NCBI GenBank assembly: GCA_036940085.1
Contig: JALLBK010000134.1
Span: 48,398-112,397 of the forward strand
Reading direction: 5' to 3'
DNA: 64,000 nt
From: Discostella pseudostelligera
Lineage: Eukaryota; Bacillariophyta; Thalassiosirophyceae; Thalassiosirales; Thalassiosiraceae
Under the pieces are notes generated by a model that saw only the letters and a list, made by a program, of their open reading frames with translations, made no database searches and was not told the origin of the DNA. Every line of letters begins with the position of its first letter. Positions within the stretch are counted from its first letter, which is position 1. The position numbers and the translations under genes are program-made. Shown piece by piece: positions 20,473-30,631 of this stretch.

Positions 20473-20629
20473 CTGCCACGTGGCAGAGGAGATGCGGATG
20501 GTCGGTCCGTCAATCCACCCTGCCACGTGCCACGTGGCAGATGAGTTGCGGTTTGCTGTGGCGCGTTGACTCCGCCTGCCACGTGGCAGATGAGATACGG
20601 GACGATTTGATTCACTCTGCCAGCGGTAG
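20473..20629. repeat. Tandem array of CTGCCACGTGGCAG palindromes
   Basis: Four imperfect units lie 106-262 bases upstream of the SRP19 start. Exact CTGCCACGTGGCAG palindromes occur at 20473-20486 and 20576-20589. A version with duplicated CCACGTG is at 20520-20540, and a degenerate copy at 20617-20629. Each is followed by AGATGAG(T/A)TGCGG-like sequence, so the repeated unit is larger than the palindrome. The core is a G-box (CACGTG) of the kind bound by bZIP or bHLH factors. Confidence 0.7.
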
Positions 20630-20771
20630 ATGAGTTGCGGATGGCGCTTTAGCTAAGGGAAATATCGAACAATCAATCGCATTAATTGAAGAATCATTTC
20701 GTCAAGTGCATCCGTGGGTGTTTTCATATTATAGAGATTTAGAATATGAATGACTTGATCTGTCAAACCTA

Positions 20772-21843
20772 TCATCCCTCAAAGTCGCCCCAGTCCACTC
20801 CACCGTCTTCTGTTTCATCGTTTTTGCAGACACAAGAATCATCTAACGACGATGCAGCAGCAGTCGTAGTGGTAGTAAGAGGAGCAGCAGCAACAGCATC
20901 GGTCGGAGGAGGTGGCGGCTTCTTCAATCCAATCGTCCCGCCCGTCGTCGTCGTGCCTTTGACTTTCTTGATTATTCGTGAATTGTTTGCATTTGTCGAG
21001 ATATTTATGTGCAATTTCTCTCCTTCTTTCAAACCCAGATTCGATTTGAGATACGTATGTTGCTGTTGCTGCTCCTCAGATTCCTCCGCCTCATCAATGG
21101 CCAAAGATTCCTCAAATTGTCGGTGTAATTCCATTGCCTTCTTCTCCCTCATTAACGAATTGACATAATCATCACACGCCATTCTAAAATTGGTTGCATC
21201 ATTCCGCTCAATGAATCCTATACCTATGAGTACCTCTTGCTTTGTGGAGGGGTTGGAAATCCGGAGGGCAAAGTAGCGGGAGGAGTCGATGGTGGGGCTG
21301 ATCCAATGTTCAAGTGCGTTGTTGGACGTGATATTGAGATGAACGATACTCCGTGCAAAGAGATAATTCTCCTTTGCTCCTTCGACTGCTCCTTCTCCAG
21401 TCTTGGGACGCTCTGCCAAAATATCAATAATCAATTCATCATTCTTTCGATACACCTCGATTGAGCAAGCGTTGGGAAGTAATGGCTTGCTTAAATTCCA
21501 TAATTCAGCACGATGTCCATCGATCGATTGCATGGGAGGTATGCGGTAGATGAATAGTTGGTGATTGATTTTTAGTAGTCGTTGTTCGATGATTACCGGT
21601 TGTTCGGCATCGTTGTCATCGTTGCCGAGATTGGCGTCAGCGGCGACGGCTGCGGCGCTTGCAACGTTGCCTCCTGTTTCGAGCATATTTCGTAGTTGTG
21701 GTAAAGCGTTCAGTGGTTCTCTGACGAAGGCTAGTCCGCACCTATCATAGTTGATCAATTATTTACTCGCATTATTGTATTACGATTTATTGACCCCCAT
21801 CATTATTTGCTAGTAGGGCGGTGTTCGGATCGGATCTTTTCAT
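20772..21843 (-). CDS. NECAP-like endocytic coat-associated protein
   Basis: The long frame ends at 20772 and contains the NECAP PH-like fold: RLLKINHQLFIYRIPPM, then SIVHLNITSNN, DSSRYFALRISNP and VLIGIGFIERNDATNFRMA. The C-terminal DWGDFEG is an adaptor-ear-binding WxxF-type motif. NECAPs link AP-2/AP-1 adaptors to clathrin coats. The start is uncertain because the open frame begins without ATG near 21758. A possible first exon at 21795-21843 (MKRSDPNTALLANNDG) joins across a 64-base intron at 21731-21794, giving 335 residues, but its donor (GTCAAT) is weak. Otherwise the first in-frame ATG is at 21686. An Ala/Asn-rich insert lies near the N-terminus. Confidence 0.78.
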
Positions 21844-21900
21844 GGTCGGCGCATCTTCTCACTTCTCCTTCTCCTCGCTCGCTCGTCGCGCGAGCTCTCG

Positions 21901-21960
21901 TTCCCGCCAATATCTTTAGTTTCGCGCCAATATCTTTGGTTTCGCGCCGATATCTTCTTT
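21901..21960. promoter_or_regulatory. Three-unit 20-base tandem array of GGCGSGAA elements
   Basis: Three direct repeats of exactly 20 bases: units start at 21901 (TTCCCGCC), 21921 (TTCGCGCC) and 21941 (TTCGCGCC), each followed by AATATCTTT or GATATCTTC. On the other strand each reads GGCGSGAA followed by an AAAGATAT-like half. The array is in the divergent promoter of the NECAP-like gene and the unknown gene at 22078. The array at 41098-41177 has the same unit length and layout. Confidence 0.65.
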
Positions 21961-22077
21961 GGCACCACATTTTTTCCCCGCTACCATTGATAACGATGAC
22001 CATGAAAATGAAATGAAATGAATGGCGCGAGATGTGCATCGGCAATGGTGATACACACAGGCCACCAATAAATACTA

Positions 22078-24219
22078 ATGGACCGTGCCGCCTTCCTTCG
22101 GGCATCCAACTATCTCATCCCTCTCCCTCCACGGGTCTGGGAAAGCGCCGTCGGCGGCACCAGCCATGACGACGGCAACAACAATGACGAAGTGTACTCT
22201 GGCTCGACCATTACGCCACCAACACCCTCTAGGCATACTATTGCCACACTGCGATTATTTAATGATTTAAATTGTGTAGTCTCTATCGAAACAAGTGTCT
22301 TCTTGAAGGAAGACGAAGTGGGAGAAGGTAAAGACAATGATTGCCACAGCAGTTTTATTGTCGAGAGTGGCTGCAAACGCCGCCGCGATCACAACAACGA
22401 TGACGATGATGATCATGATGATCAAAATGATGACCTCATTCGAAGAGGAGGCAAGCCGGTATTTTTCGCAGGATCGATCATAAAAAGTAGAGATGAAGGG
22501 GATAGCACAAATAACAATGATGATGGTGGGAATAGTAGTAGGACTACGAAGGGTAACAATTATCGCAGAGATCAAATCAATTCTGATCCTTCATTGTGTA
22601 CATTCGAAGCGGCAATCGTCCAAGAAGATGCGCTATCATTATTTTCCAACTATCCAGAAGAGAGAAGCAAAAAGATAGACTACCATGATACAATGATTGA
22701 AATTCGAGAATCAAAGAGAAAGGTGTTACTTTTTAGGTTTGGTCATCGCTTCGTATTTCGGGTGGATGATTCCGCCATTGTGGAAATTAGGTACGAACCT
22801 GGTAGCGACCTCGATGATTATACAACCATTGACAATCAGAATGGAGATGACAAATCGCCATTATCAAAACGGCAAAAACTCGACTCTGGTCGTCCTTCCT
22901 CAACTGCAGCAGAAAATGGTAGTGCCAAAACGACAACGAGGAGACAACTACCACCAAGTATGCTCGTATCATTTTATACATGCTCATTTCGTGTTTTTTC
23001 ACTTGACAAACAAAATGTTGGATCGAGCAAGTCTATAGATGTCACTATGGAAGATATGAATCGTCCCTCGTCACGGATATGGAGTACATTAAAACCCAAA
23101 GTGGCAGAGACTTCTGTAGAGAATACGCTCATGAATTCTCGGTCGGTGTTACTGCAGCACTTCGATATTGCAAACAACCAAAGGAGAGGTAGGCCCGGTT
23201 GCCCCAAATTATGGAAAATGGCACCCCCAGGATCAGGTCTTGCATTTCATACTTGGCCGGAAGAATCATTCGATGGTTCACGCTTGCATCAGGCGACAAC
23301 TCTATCCAAAGCATCCTGTGAGAATGACAACTTTTTGAGTGAAGGTTGGGACCGCTGCCTTGATATGGGGAATCAAGAGATGGTAGAGTGTCCATCGTCG
23401 GTAACAACATCGCCACGAAAATCCGGGTCAGCATCCAAGTCGAGTGGCAGTAGTACGCACTTTGAGCATGGGCAGAAGGAGCTAATACCGACGAGCAGCT
23501 TGTCGCAATCTCAATCTACTAAATCGGCAGTCGAGAGTAGTGCAGGCACAAAAGAGAGGGCCAGTGCCTCCGATCAACTGTCATCGGAGTTATCGCACGA
23601 AACTAAACAATGTGATGATGATGAAGGAGGCGGTGATGGCAAACCGAACGGAAGTCAACCGTCGACCGTCCATGAAATGGGGAACAATCTCGTTGCATCG
23701 GAGAAGACAAACAACGACGTTTGTACCAATGAGAATGGTGAGGAAAATCATGGTGGCACAAGCCAAATTGAAAATGGTACGACACGGAGAGGTGAAGAAG
23801 ACATGGACTTTGACCAGAAAGGTGCCAACCAACATCAATTGTGGAAAGATGAACTATGCAAAAAATACAAGTCATACGATCAGTCGGCTACTCACATGGA
23901 CAAAGCCATGGAAGCTAAAACATTCGCAGTTTCTACACAGCATCTCACGTCATGTGCAGACTCGTTATCGGCTAGTTATTTATCCATAAATGAATTCACG
24001 ACGAGGTCCCAAGAATGCGAGGACGACGTTAATCGTATATCGACCGAGCTCGAGTCGGTATTGGATATGATGTTCCCAGCGAGAGGAGGGAGGAAATCGA
24101 ACGAAGCACTTACATACGAGAAGAGTAGAGAATTCCAACTAAAGATAGAGGAGCTTGTGTCGTTGCGGAAGGAGGCTGTGGCGGAAAAATTGGCATTGTT
24201 GTTGATGCCGAAGAGATAG
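22078..24219 (+). CDS. Unknown protein, 713 residues
   Basis: One exon; I do not recognise a family. The N-terminal 250 residues have mixed, folded-looking sequence interrupted by Asp/His and Asn tracts (for example LNCVVSIETSVFLKEDE and RKVLLFRFGHRFVFRVDDSA). These alternate as beta-rich segments. The middle is Ser/Thr/Gly-rich and probably disordered. The last 120 residues look alpha-helical, with heptad-like spacing (DDVNRISTELESVLDMM, FQLKIEELVSLRKEAVAEKL). No signal peptide or membrane helix. The ATG at 22078 follows directly after the shared promoter array. Confidence 0.6.
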   Translation: MDRAAFLRASNYLIPLPPRVWESAVGGTSHDDGNNNDEVYSGSTITPPTPSRHTIATLRLFNDLNCVVSIETSVFLKEDEVGEGKDNDCHSSFIVESGCKRRRDHNNDDDDDHDDQNDDLIRRGGKPVFFAGSIIKSRDEGDSTNNNDDGGNSSRTTKGNNYRRDQINSDPSLCTFEAAIVQEDALSLFSNYPEERSKKIDYHDTMIEIRESKRKVLLFRFGHRFVFRVDDSAIVEIRYEPGSDLDDYTTIDNQNGDDKSPLSKRQKLDSGRPSSTAAENGSAKTTTRRQLPPSMLVSFYTCSFRVFSLDKQNVGSSKSIDVTMEDMNRPSSRIWSTLKPKVAETSVENTLMNSRSVLLQHFDIANNQRRGRPGCPKLWKMAPPGSGLAFHTWPEESFDGSRLHQATTLSKASCENDNFLSEGWDRCLDMGNQEMVECPSSVTTSPRKSGSASKSSGSSTHFEHGQKELIPTSSLSQSQSTKSAVESSAGTKERASASDQLSSELSHETKQCDDDEGGGDGKPNGSQPSTVHEMGNNLVASEKTNNDVCTNENGEENHGGTSQIENGTTRRGEEDMDFDQKGANQHQLWKDELCKKYKSYDQSATHMDKAMEAKTFAVSTQHLTSCADSLSASYLSINEFTTRSQECEDDVNRISTELESVLDMMFPARGGRKSNEALTYEKSREFQLKIEELVSLRKEAVAEKLALLLMPKR

Positions 24220-24386
24220 ATTCATCAAACCAAATACTACTGCAGGTATTAACTGAAGTATCACGGTGGTGATGAGAGATCAATTCCAATTGCTGCGTAT
24301 CGTTCCTAAACATTTATAAATGTATTAAGAAATAGAATTTGTTAATGCAAAACGCGAGGGATAGCACTCCGTTGATTTGCACGCGA

Positions 24387-25895
24387 TCAATACAGATTGT
24401 GCTCTCGCTGGCGTGCTTCTATTTGACAGACTATTGTTTCAAGGTGCGGGCAGTCGACGCCGAGTTCATCTGCACGGTCTAGCGCTCGTCGAAAAAGGTA
24501 CTTCACTTCCATGGCTTTCCTGGCATGCAAATCCAACATTGTTGATGGTTTATAAGGTCTAAATATTTCCGCTAGTCGGTCAGCGATGGTGCAAACGATA
24601 CAAAAATGAAGGAAAAAGAAATCTTCTCACCCCATATTATCAGAGAGCGTCATCATTTCATCCCTCTGTCCAATCAAGAGGTCCAACACAAGAGGACAAA
24701 GTTAGAATTTCAATAGGTTGCAAACGCCTGTCGACTCAATGCTTACCGTTTCATCTCCCAACAACTCATTGCTCGAGCAACCATACTTTCTTAGATCAGC
24801 ATTGGCAACTGCTATCGTTTCATCTATTACCTTGTATGCAAGCTTTCGCAGACTGGGATCGTTGACTATTTTGTCGATTGTGATTCCTCCCATACTGACA
24901 GAAATCCCACTAAATGGTAAATTCCAAACGTTCTTCCACCACCGCCCTCTTCTCAGATTCGGATCGAATTCAAACGGCACTGGCGACACCGGCTGAAATA
25001 GGTCCAGTATTGCTTGTTTATCTGACTCGACCCATTTCCCACTATCATCACCCGCATCTTCCGAATATGCCACGCCACATACCAACTTCCCACCATAGGT
25101 GTGACTTATTCTTCCTGGAGACAATCGATTGGAGCATATTAGCGCCATCCCTCCGTAGATTGCTTTACACCCAGGTCCATCTAAACCTCGGCTTTCTCGT
25201 TCCTTTCGCAGCAGTTGGATCAAATCATCTTCGATGAGTCCGTTCATGATAACAAGCAATCGACTTTCGGGAGAGAGTAATGGCCCTATCAGCGTTGGTA
25301 CATCGTCAAGCTATCATCGACATATTATACAGAGTGAGCATGAAATAATTCGTCTCAAAATAATGTCAACGTTCACGTTCAAAAATGAGCATCAACTCAC
25401 AGAGGTAGATTTCAAAGCACAAATAATCCAATCAAATATTCCATCATCTCCACATGAATCTATGACACTTTGTGCCATTTTCTCCGTCGTTGGGAATGCC
25501 AACAATTCCTCTGCGGGGATAGTAAAATCACCATGATAACTCGATACATCAATTCCATGTTGGGAGCAGTGATCATAATGCTCGTTGCGTAGATGAAACA
25601 TCACGTTGACATCATTTCGAGAACGGACGCTTTCCCATATTCTCCCACCATAATAGGATCCGACGGCACCGGCACCTACTATGGCAATGCGTACTGTCTT
25701 CCCGCTGGCGGCTGTAGTAGTTGATGATGCAGCGAGGGGTTTGGTTTTGGTGGGTGTCGGCAGTGGAGATGATGAGAGGGCAGAAACGAAAACCTCGAGC
25801 ACGAATTGGAGGGCGATGGCCATGAATAGAAAAGAAACGGGGTACGATATTAAATGGCGAGATGTTGGCCGATGCGATCTGAGGTTGGCCGTCAT
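24387..25895 (-). CDS. Ketopantoate reductase-like protein (ApbA/PanE family), four exons
   Basis: Exons 25401-25895, 24747-25310, 24631-24665 and 24387-24558 give 421 residues. The introns are 90, 81 and 72 bases, with GTGAGT, GTAAGC and GTGAGA donors. The NAD(P)-binding motif is IAIVGAGAVGSYYGGRI (residues 71-87). Exon 1-2 joining reads ALKSTSLDDVPTLIGPLL, followed by VIMNGL, the usual QNG region. The tiny third exon gives RDEMMTLSDNMG, joined to PYKPSTMLDLHARKAMEVKY, the family's C-terminal substrate-binding segment. A hydrophobic N-terminus precedes the domain and may be a signal or anchor. The bacterial enzyme makes pantoate for CoA; substrate here is not proven. Confidence 0.85.
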
Positions 25896-26046
25896 GGTGA
25901 TGGGTGCATACGATAGAGAGAAAAGGTACTGCGGCGCGGCGGCGGCATGATGCCGTCGGCGTCGGCGTCGGCCATCGCCATCGTCGAAGGAGGTTGTGTG
26001 TGTGTGATCCCGACGCCAGCCAGACGAATGCTGAGTCAGTATTTTT

Positions 26047-26066
26047 GGCGGGAGCTCTTGAGTACA
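26047..26066. promoter_or_regulatory. Single GGCGGGAGCTC element
   Basis: GGCGGGAGCTCTTGAGTACA lies about 85 bases before the ATG at 26131 in a 235-base divergent spacer. It differs by one base from GGCGGGAACTCTT, the third unit of the array at 41098-41177. Confidence 0.4.
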
Positions 26067-26130
26067 AAAGATCGTACTGATTCCTTTCCATGTAATATCT
26101 TTCAGTAGACTTCATACTTAGGAATTCACT

Positions 26131-27462
26131 ATGTCCTCTTCCCGCTCTTTCCAAAGGCACGCTGTCCCAACGCACCCTTGTATGTGCTTGTGGTTTTCGT
26201 TTCACCACAACAAAACCAAAACATCAACAACCATGGCGGCCAATGACAATGAATCTCGCCCAATAGCCCCGGCCAGCAGCCATCTCCAACGCAAGGCCGC
26301 CCTCGAGGGCCAATATCCCCCCGTTCCATCAATATGTGTCGTTACGGGTGGCACCGGCTTCGTCGGCAATCGTCTCGTTGAAATGCTCGTCGAGCGAGGC
26401 GCCCAAAAGGTCATCTCCTTTGATGTTGTACCACCACCTGCCGACGCTTGGGATCATCCCAATATTGAATGGCGTGTCGGTGACATTACCGACAGGGCAG
26501 CTGTCGACGACCTGCTATCGATACCAGGCATTGGGTGTGTGTGGCACAACGCCGCAGCCGTGGGGCCCTTCCATCCCAAACCACTCTACTACAAGGTCAA
26601 TTACGAGGGTACACTCAATATCATTGAATCGGCGAAGAAACATGGAATTAACAAGATTGTATTCAGTTCATCACCATCGACACGATTTACGGGGGAAGAT
26701 GTCGATGGGTTACGGGAGGATGAAATGCCAAAATTGCCGTTGAAACGATATATGCAAACCTATGCAGAAACAAAGGCCATGGCCGATATGGAAATAAGCA
26801 ACGTGTGCACCAATGAGTTCATGACGGTATCCGTAGCTCCGCATCAAGTGTACGGACCGCGGGATAATTTATTCTTACCCAATCTATTGGAAGCGGCCAT
26901 GAGTGGAGCACTACGAATATTTGGAAATGGCTACAATCGCATCTGTTTCACTCACGTGGACAATTACTGTCATGGATTAATCATAGCCGAAAGGTCGCTC
27001 TATCCGGATAGTCCGGCACTGGGCAAGTTTTACATTGTTACCGATGGGCATACCCATCCAAATGGAGAACAATACTTGATTTTTTGGAAGATTCTTGATG
27101 AAGCTGTCATTGCCATGGGGTTTACATCTTTATGGTCCAAGATGAAACTCCCGACATTGCTGTTAATGTTCTTGGCTATCATTTGTGATTTCATTGGCAA
27201 GTTACTTGGAATCACTGTGAAGCTGAACAAGTTCAATGTCACAGTGCTCACAATGCATCGATGGTTCGACATTCAAAATGCCGAGAAAGATTTGGGTTTT
27301 CAACCAATTATTGGATTTCGTGAAGGATGGGATGAAACGAAGGAATGGTTTAAGGATAATTGGCTGCCCAAACAAGCCAGATCGGCGAATGTTATCGGTA
27401 TTGCTAGTTCTACCCAACAAAAAATTGATATTCAGGACATGAGTTCGAAGAAGGTCAGATAA
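26131..27462 (+). CDS. 3-beta-hydroxysteroid dehydrogenase / sterol-4-carboxylate dehydrogenase-like
   Basis: 443 residues from 26131, or 409 from the ATG at 26233 (MAANDNES). An extended SDR fold: the NAD-binding motif VTGGTGFVGNRL, the WHNAAAVGPFHP loop, the catalytic YAETK (YxxxK) and VSVAPHQVYGPRDNLF are all present. A hydrophobic segment (LPTLLLMFLAIICDFIGKLL) near residue 340 could bind the ER membrane. These features fit NSDHL/ERG26, which removes the C4 carboxylate during sterol synthesis. The related 3-beta-HSD reactions cannot be excluded from sequence alone. Single exon. Confidence 0.85.
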   Translation: MSSSRSFQRHAVPTHPCMCLWFSFHHNKTKTSTTMAANDNESRPIAPASSHLQRKAALEGQYPPVPSICVVTGGTGFVGNRLVEMLVERGAQKVISFDVVPPPADAWDHPNIEWRVGDITDRAAVDDLLSIPGIGCVWHNAAAVGPFHPKPLYYKVNYEGTLNIIESAKKHGINKIVFSSSPSTRFTGEDVDGLREDEMPKLPLKRYMQTYAETKAMADMEISNVCTNEFMTVSVAPHQVYGPRDNLFLPNLLEAAMSGALRIFGNGYNRICFTHVDNYCHGLIIAERSLYPDSPALGKFYIVTDGHTHPNGEQYLIFWKILDEAVIAMGFTSLWSKMKLPTLLLMFLAIICDFIGKLLGITVKLNKFNVTVLTMHRWFDIQNAEKDLGFQPIIGFREGWDETKEWFKDNWLPKQARSANVIGIASSTQQKIDIQDMSSKKVR

Positions 27463-27624
27463 ATATTATTTGGACTATTGCGTGGCAAGGCTGTCAGAGG
27501 GGGTCTCGTTGCTAGTGGATAAACTGTGGGGGAGGATGGTACAGAGGTGAGAGGAAAGATCGTGCCCGCCTCAAAAACGGACATGCTTCATAACATAAGT
27601 TGACTTTTAGATTATGACTGTACA

Positions 27625-30316
27625 TTATTCTCCTTTCTTGGAGTATACCATAGCTTCGTAAGCCTCATCAAGCGTGCTGCGAAGAAATGAATTTTTCGTC
27701 ACCTTCGCTGACTCGGCGACAAATATTGCCCGCGCTATCCGCTTTTGCAGTTGCGGCAAGCTGTGTGCATGCTTTATTTTCCATGGAAAGGTCATGTTCA
27801 GGAAACTATTCATTCGGAGGGCTCTCATGTATGCAGGTATGGCCGACTGACGCTCATTGTAATGTATTTTGGGGTATCTACTACCACAGACACTCAACTT
27901 TCCAGGCACTGGATATAACTTTAGATCAATACCGACGTGAACGAAGCTACTTCCTCGCTGTGTTGGCGTCAAATTTAAGGGAATATGTGGAACTTTTTAC
28001 ATCGTGCAACGATAATCAAGTATCAGCATAACCGAATTCACAAAGAAAGTATCATTCTGGCATCAGAATGGTACTCACCGATGTCATTGTTGTTATAAAA
28101 TCGTGCATGCTGTACCATTTTCTTCTTCTCTTGATGCCGAAATGCATCCGCAAATGAATGGCCAACACAATAGGGCATGCCATAGGTGAAAATTTTCACT
28201 GGGCCATGACGAGTAAAACGCTCATCCGTCGATGCATAGAATCCAAAAAGAAGTGAGAGAGCACCGCCGAGACTATATCCATTCACAGTCACGGTGAAGT
28301 CACTACCTATCATCTTATGCCCATACTCATACACTGAATTTGACAACAAGGACAGAAGAGGAGGAGAGTTGAAAAGTACAATCAAAGCAACGCAAAGAAC
28401 AAAAGGCAATTATTTGACACACCTTTGTTTGCAATCTCATCGTATTTACGGGTGTGTGTATCCTTCCTAATTCGGAAGAGATAGGTATAAAATCCACTAT
28501 GAACTTTGAGGTACGACGTCTTTCCCTCATAATCATCCTTCACTGGATTATGACCTCGTTTCATCGAGGCATCAAATGCATGATTCCAATCTGCACGCGT
28601 CGTCGCCCCACGAAATAGCACCAATACTCTTTTTTTCTTTTTGTCGACGGAAATAGCATAGATACAATCTTTGATCTGGAACCAGTCTTGTAGCCAAACC
28701 ACTTGTGCCTCGCTTTTGACCATGGTTTGCGACACAGTATTATCGCGAAAGAAGTCGGCCATGAAGTCCAACGAGTGTGAATTTCTAGATTCGATGCATT
28801 TCGTCATGAAGTCGAGCAATTCCCGTTCGGACATGTTCCTCCCGGCGTCCGACGATGATGATGATGCTCTCACCGTCTTCTCCTCCTCATTGTTGGAGGC
28901 GGCAATTTCGGATGGTAAATAGGACCGTGGCAAATTCAAACTAGATGTCATCTGAACTAGCTTGTTTCCAACATCTTCCGCACCAGCAAAAGTTTCGTAA
29001 TCATCGGCGGGTATAATTAATCTGTGGTGTAGTACTTGATCTTCTCTGATTTTCTCCACAAAGGTTGAAATGTTTTTCTTTAGGCCGAATTGCAATAGTG
29101 GACTACCGATACTATGTGGTGGATGCTCGATCGATTCTGTTACTCTCTTTCCATTGGTATTGCTTTCATTCACAGACTTTTGAACCACCGTGCTTCTCCC
29201 GTCAGGACTTTGCATTATTGACTCTGATACATTTGACATAGTTGCCGTTTCATCCAAACCAGCATTCTCTTGCGATTCATCAATGAACGACAACTGAATT
29301 CCACGAGTGGCTGTGCTGACTGCTTTATCGCTTTTGTTCATTTCGCAACCACCATTGCCATTGTGCAATCCGCGTTCTGGTGAGGTGCCCAATGGCGCCT
29401 TTCTCAGAAAAATGGTGGCATTTAGGACATTTCGGAATCGTTCAATGGCGGCATTACTCTTGCTATTTTTACTTCCTTCATCGTCAGTGTCGTTCTTCGA
29501 CGGATCATGGGGCAATGGTTGATCCATTTCATCCAACGAAACTAAATTCAACAACCGCGGCTTGCGGAATGGTGCACTATTGAGCAGCGTAGTTGGTGTC
29601 ATGACTTTCTTCTCCAATTTCACCTCGGGTATTCCCTTCAAATCATGTGCTAGCATATCATTGTACGATCTTATGAGCGCATGCATGTCAGTTTCAAATT
29701 CCTTCCGTCCCTTTCGATCTGTGATTTTATTGAGCAATCCTGCATCATCATCGTCATCGTCGATATCGGTTGCGACAGTCAAATTGGGTACCCATCCTCT
29801 CTCCTTCAGTTGTTCTTTGGCCCTCTTTCGTTGTGCAAGTACTTCCTGCCGTAACTCAACGAACAGAATGGCCATAACTTGTCCTGGCGAAACTCCCTCA
29901 GAGCTACTGATCAATGAACCTTCACCCTCTCCCTCTTCTAGTGGTGACTGGGATTTCCCTACCAGTTGTGCCATTTGTGCGGACGTCGTCCTTGGTACTT
30001 TGTCGGAGTCTATGCATAATGTCTCAAATTTTGTGTTGATACGACCGGTAGCACTGAGTAGGCGGAGATCAGCGTATAAGAACATGAAGAGGGATTGGGC
30101 GAGGCACTCTTGTGCCTCGTCGACGATTGTGTTGGTGGTTGCAGCAGCAGTATCAGCAGCAGTTGTTGGAGTTGGATAGGACTGCGACATTCGACGACCA
30201 GCACTGTCGCGGGCGGGTGTCACAAGAGTGTCTGACCCATATGCATGCTCGGATGATGATGATGCATCAGCACCAGCCATGACGCTCTCCGGATCAGCTA
30301 TCGTGACGTGTGGCAT
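27625..30316 (-). CDS. Class 3 (alpha/beta hydrolase) lipase
   Basis: Three exons (28423-30316, 28079-28333, 27625-27992; introns 89 and 86 bases) give 838 residues. The N-terminal 500 residues are mostly low complexity with helical patches (QVMAILFVELRQEVLAQRKR). The Lipase_3 domain begins about residue 555: DCIYAISVDKKKKRVLVLFR, GATTRADWNHAFDAS, then KVHSGFYTYL. Joining to exon 2 gives KVYEYGHKMIGSDFTVTVNG and the nucleophile elbow GYSLGGA, with Ser at about 652. Joining to exon 3 restores NNNDIVPHIPLNLTPTQRG and HVGIDLKLYP, which carries the likely catalytic His. It would hydrolyse acylglycerols or phospholipids; the substrate is unknown. No signal peptide. Confidence 0.88.
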
Positions 30317-30476
30317 GACGCTAGATTAGACCATCCATCAGTGATCGACGGGGAGGTGTTATTATGATGCCAACGCCAATGCCATGCGACATTATTATGG
30401 AGGAGGGAAGATGTTGTCAGTGCCACCGCACTGTGCATCTGCTGTTTGGATTTTTTGCTTGGGAGGTGCACGATCT

Positions 30477-30552
30477 TCTCCCGCCAAATCTCTGAGTCCC
30501 CGCCAGAAAAAGGGCGGGAAGGAAATTTGGCGAATGGCGAAAATGGCGGGAA
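30477..30552. promoter_or_regulatory. Cluster of GGCGGGAA elements
   Basis: In the 315-base divergent spacer between the lipase and TRAPPC3 genes, exact GGCGGGAA octamers occur at 30513-30520 and 30545-30552. A TCTCCCGCC and further CCGCCA/TGGCG half-sites surround them. Confidence 0.45.
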
Positions 30553-30631
30553 GAAAATTCCGCCAACCGCTCGCTCCCTCAACCATGACGGACATCGCCT
30601 CATACCATTAATTGGTAGCCAATTGAATATC

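Noticed and set aside
20473..20629. Possible CRISPR-like repeat array
   Set aside because: Nuclear eukaryotic context, imperfect units, no unique spacers; a promoter palindrome array explains it better.
20248..20633. Overlapping frames on both strands in the SRP19 promoter
   Set aside because: Frames are produced by the CCACGTGG palindromes and have no protein-like composition.
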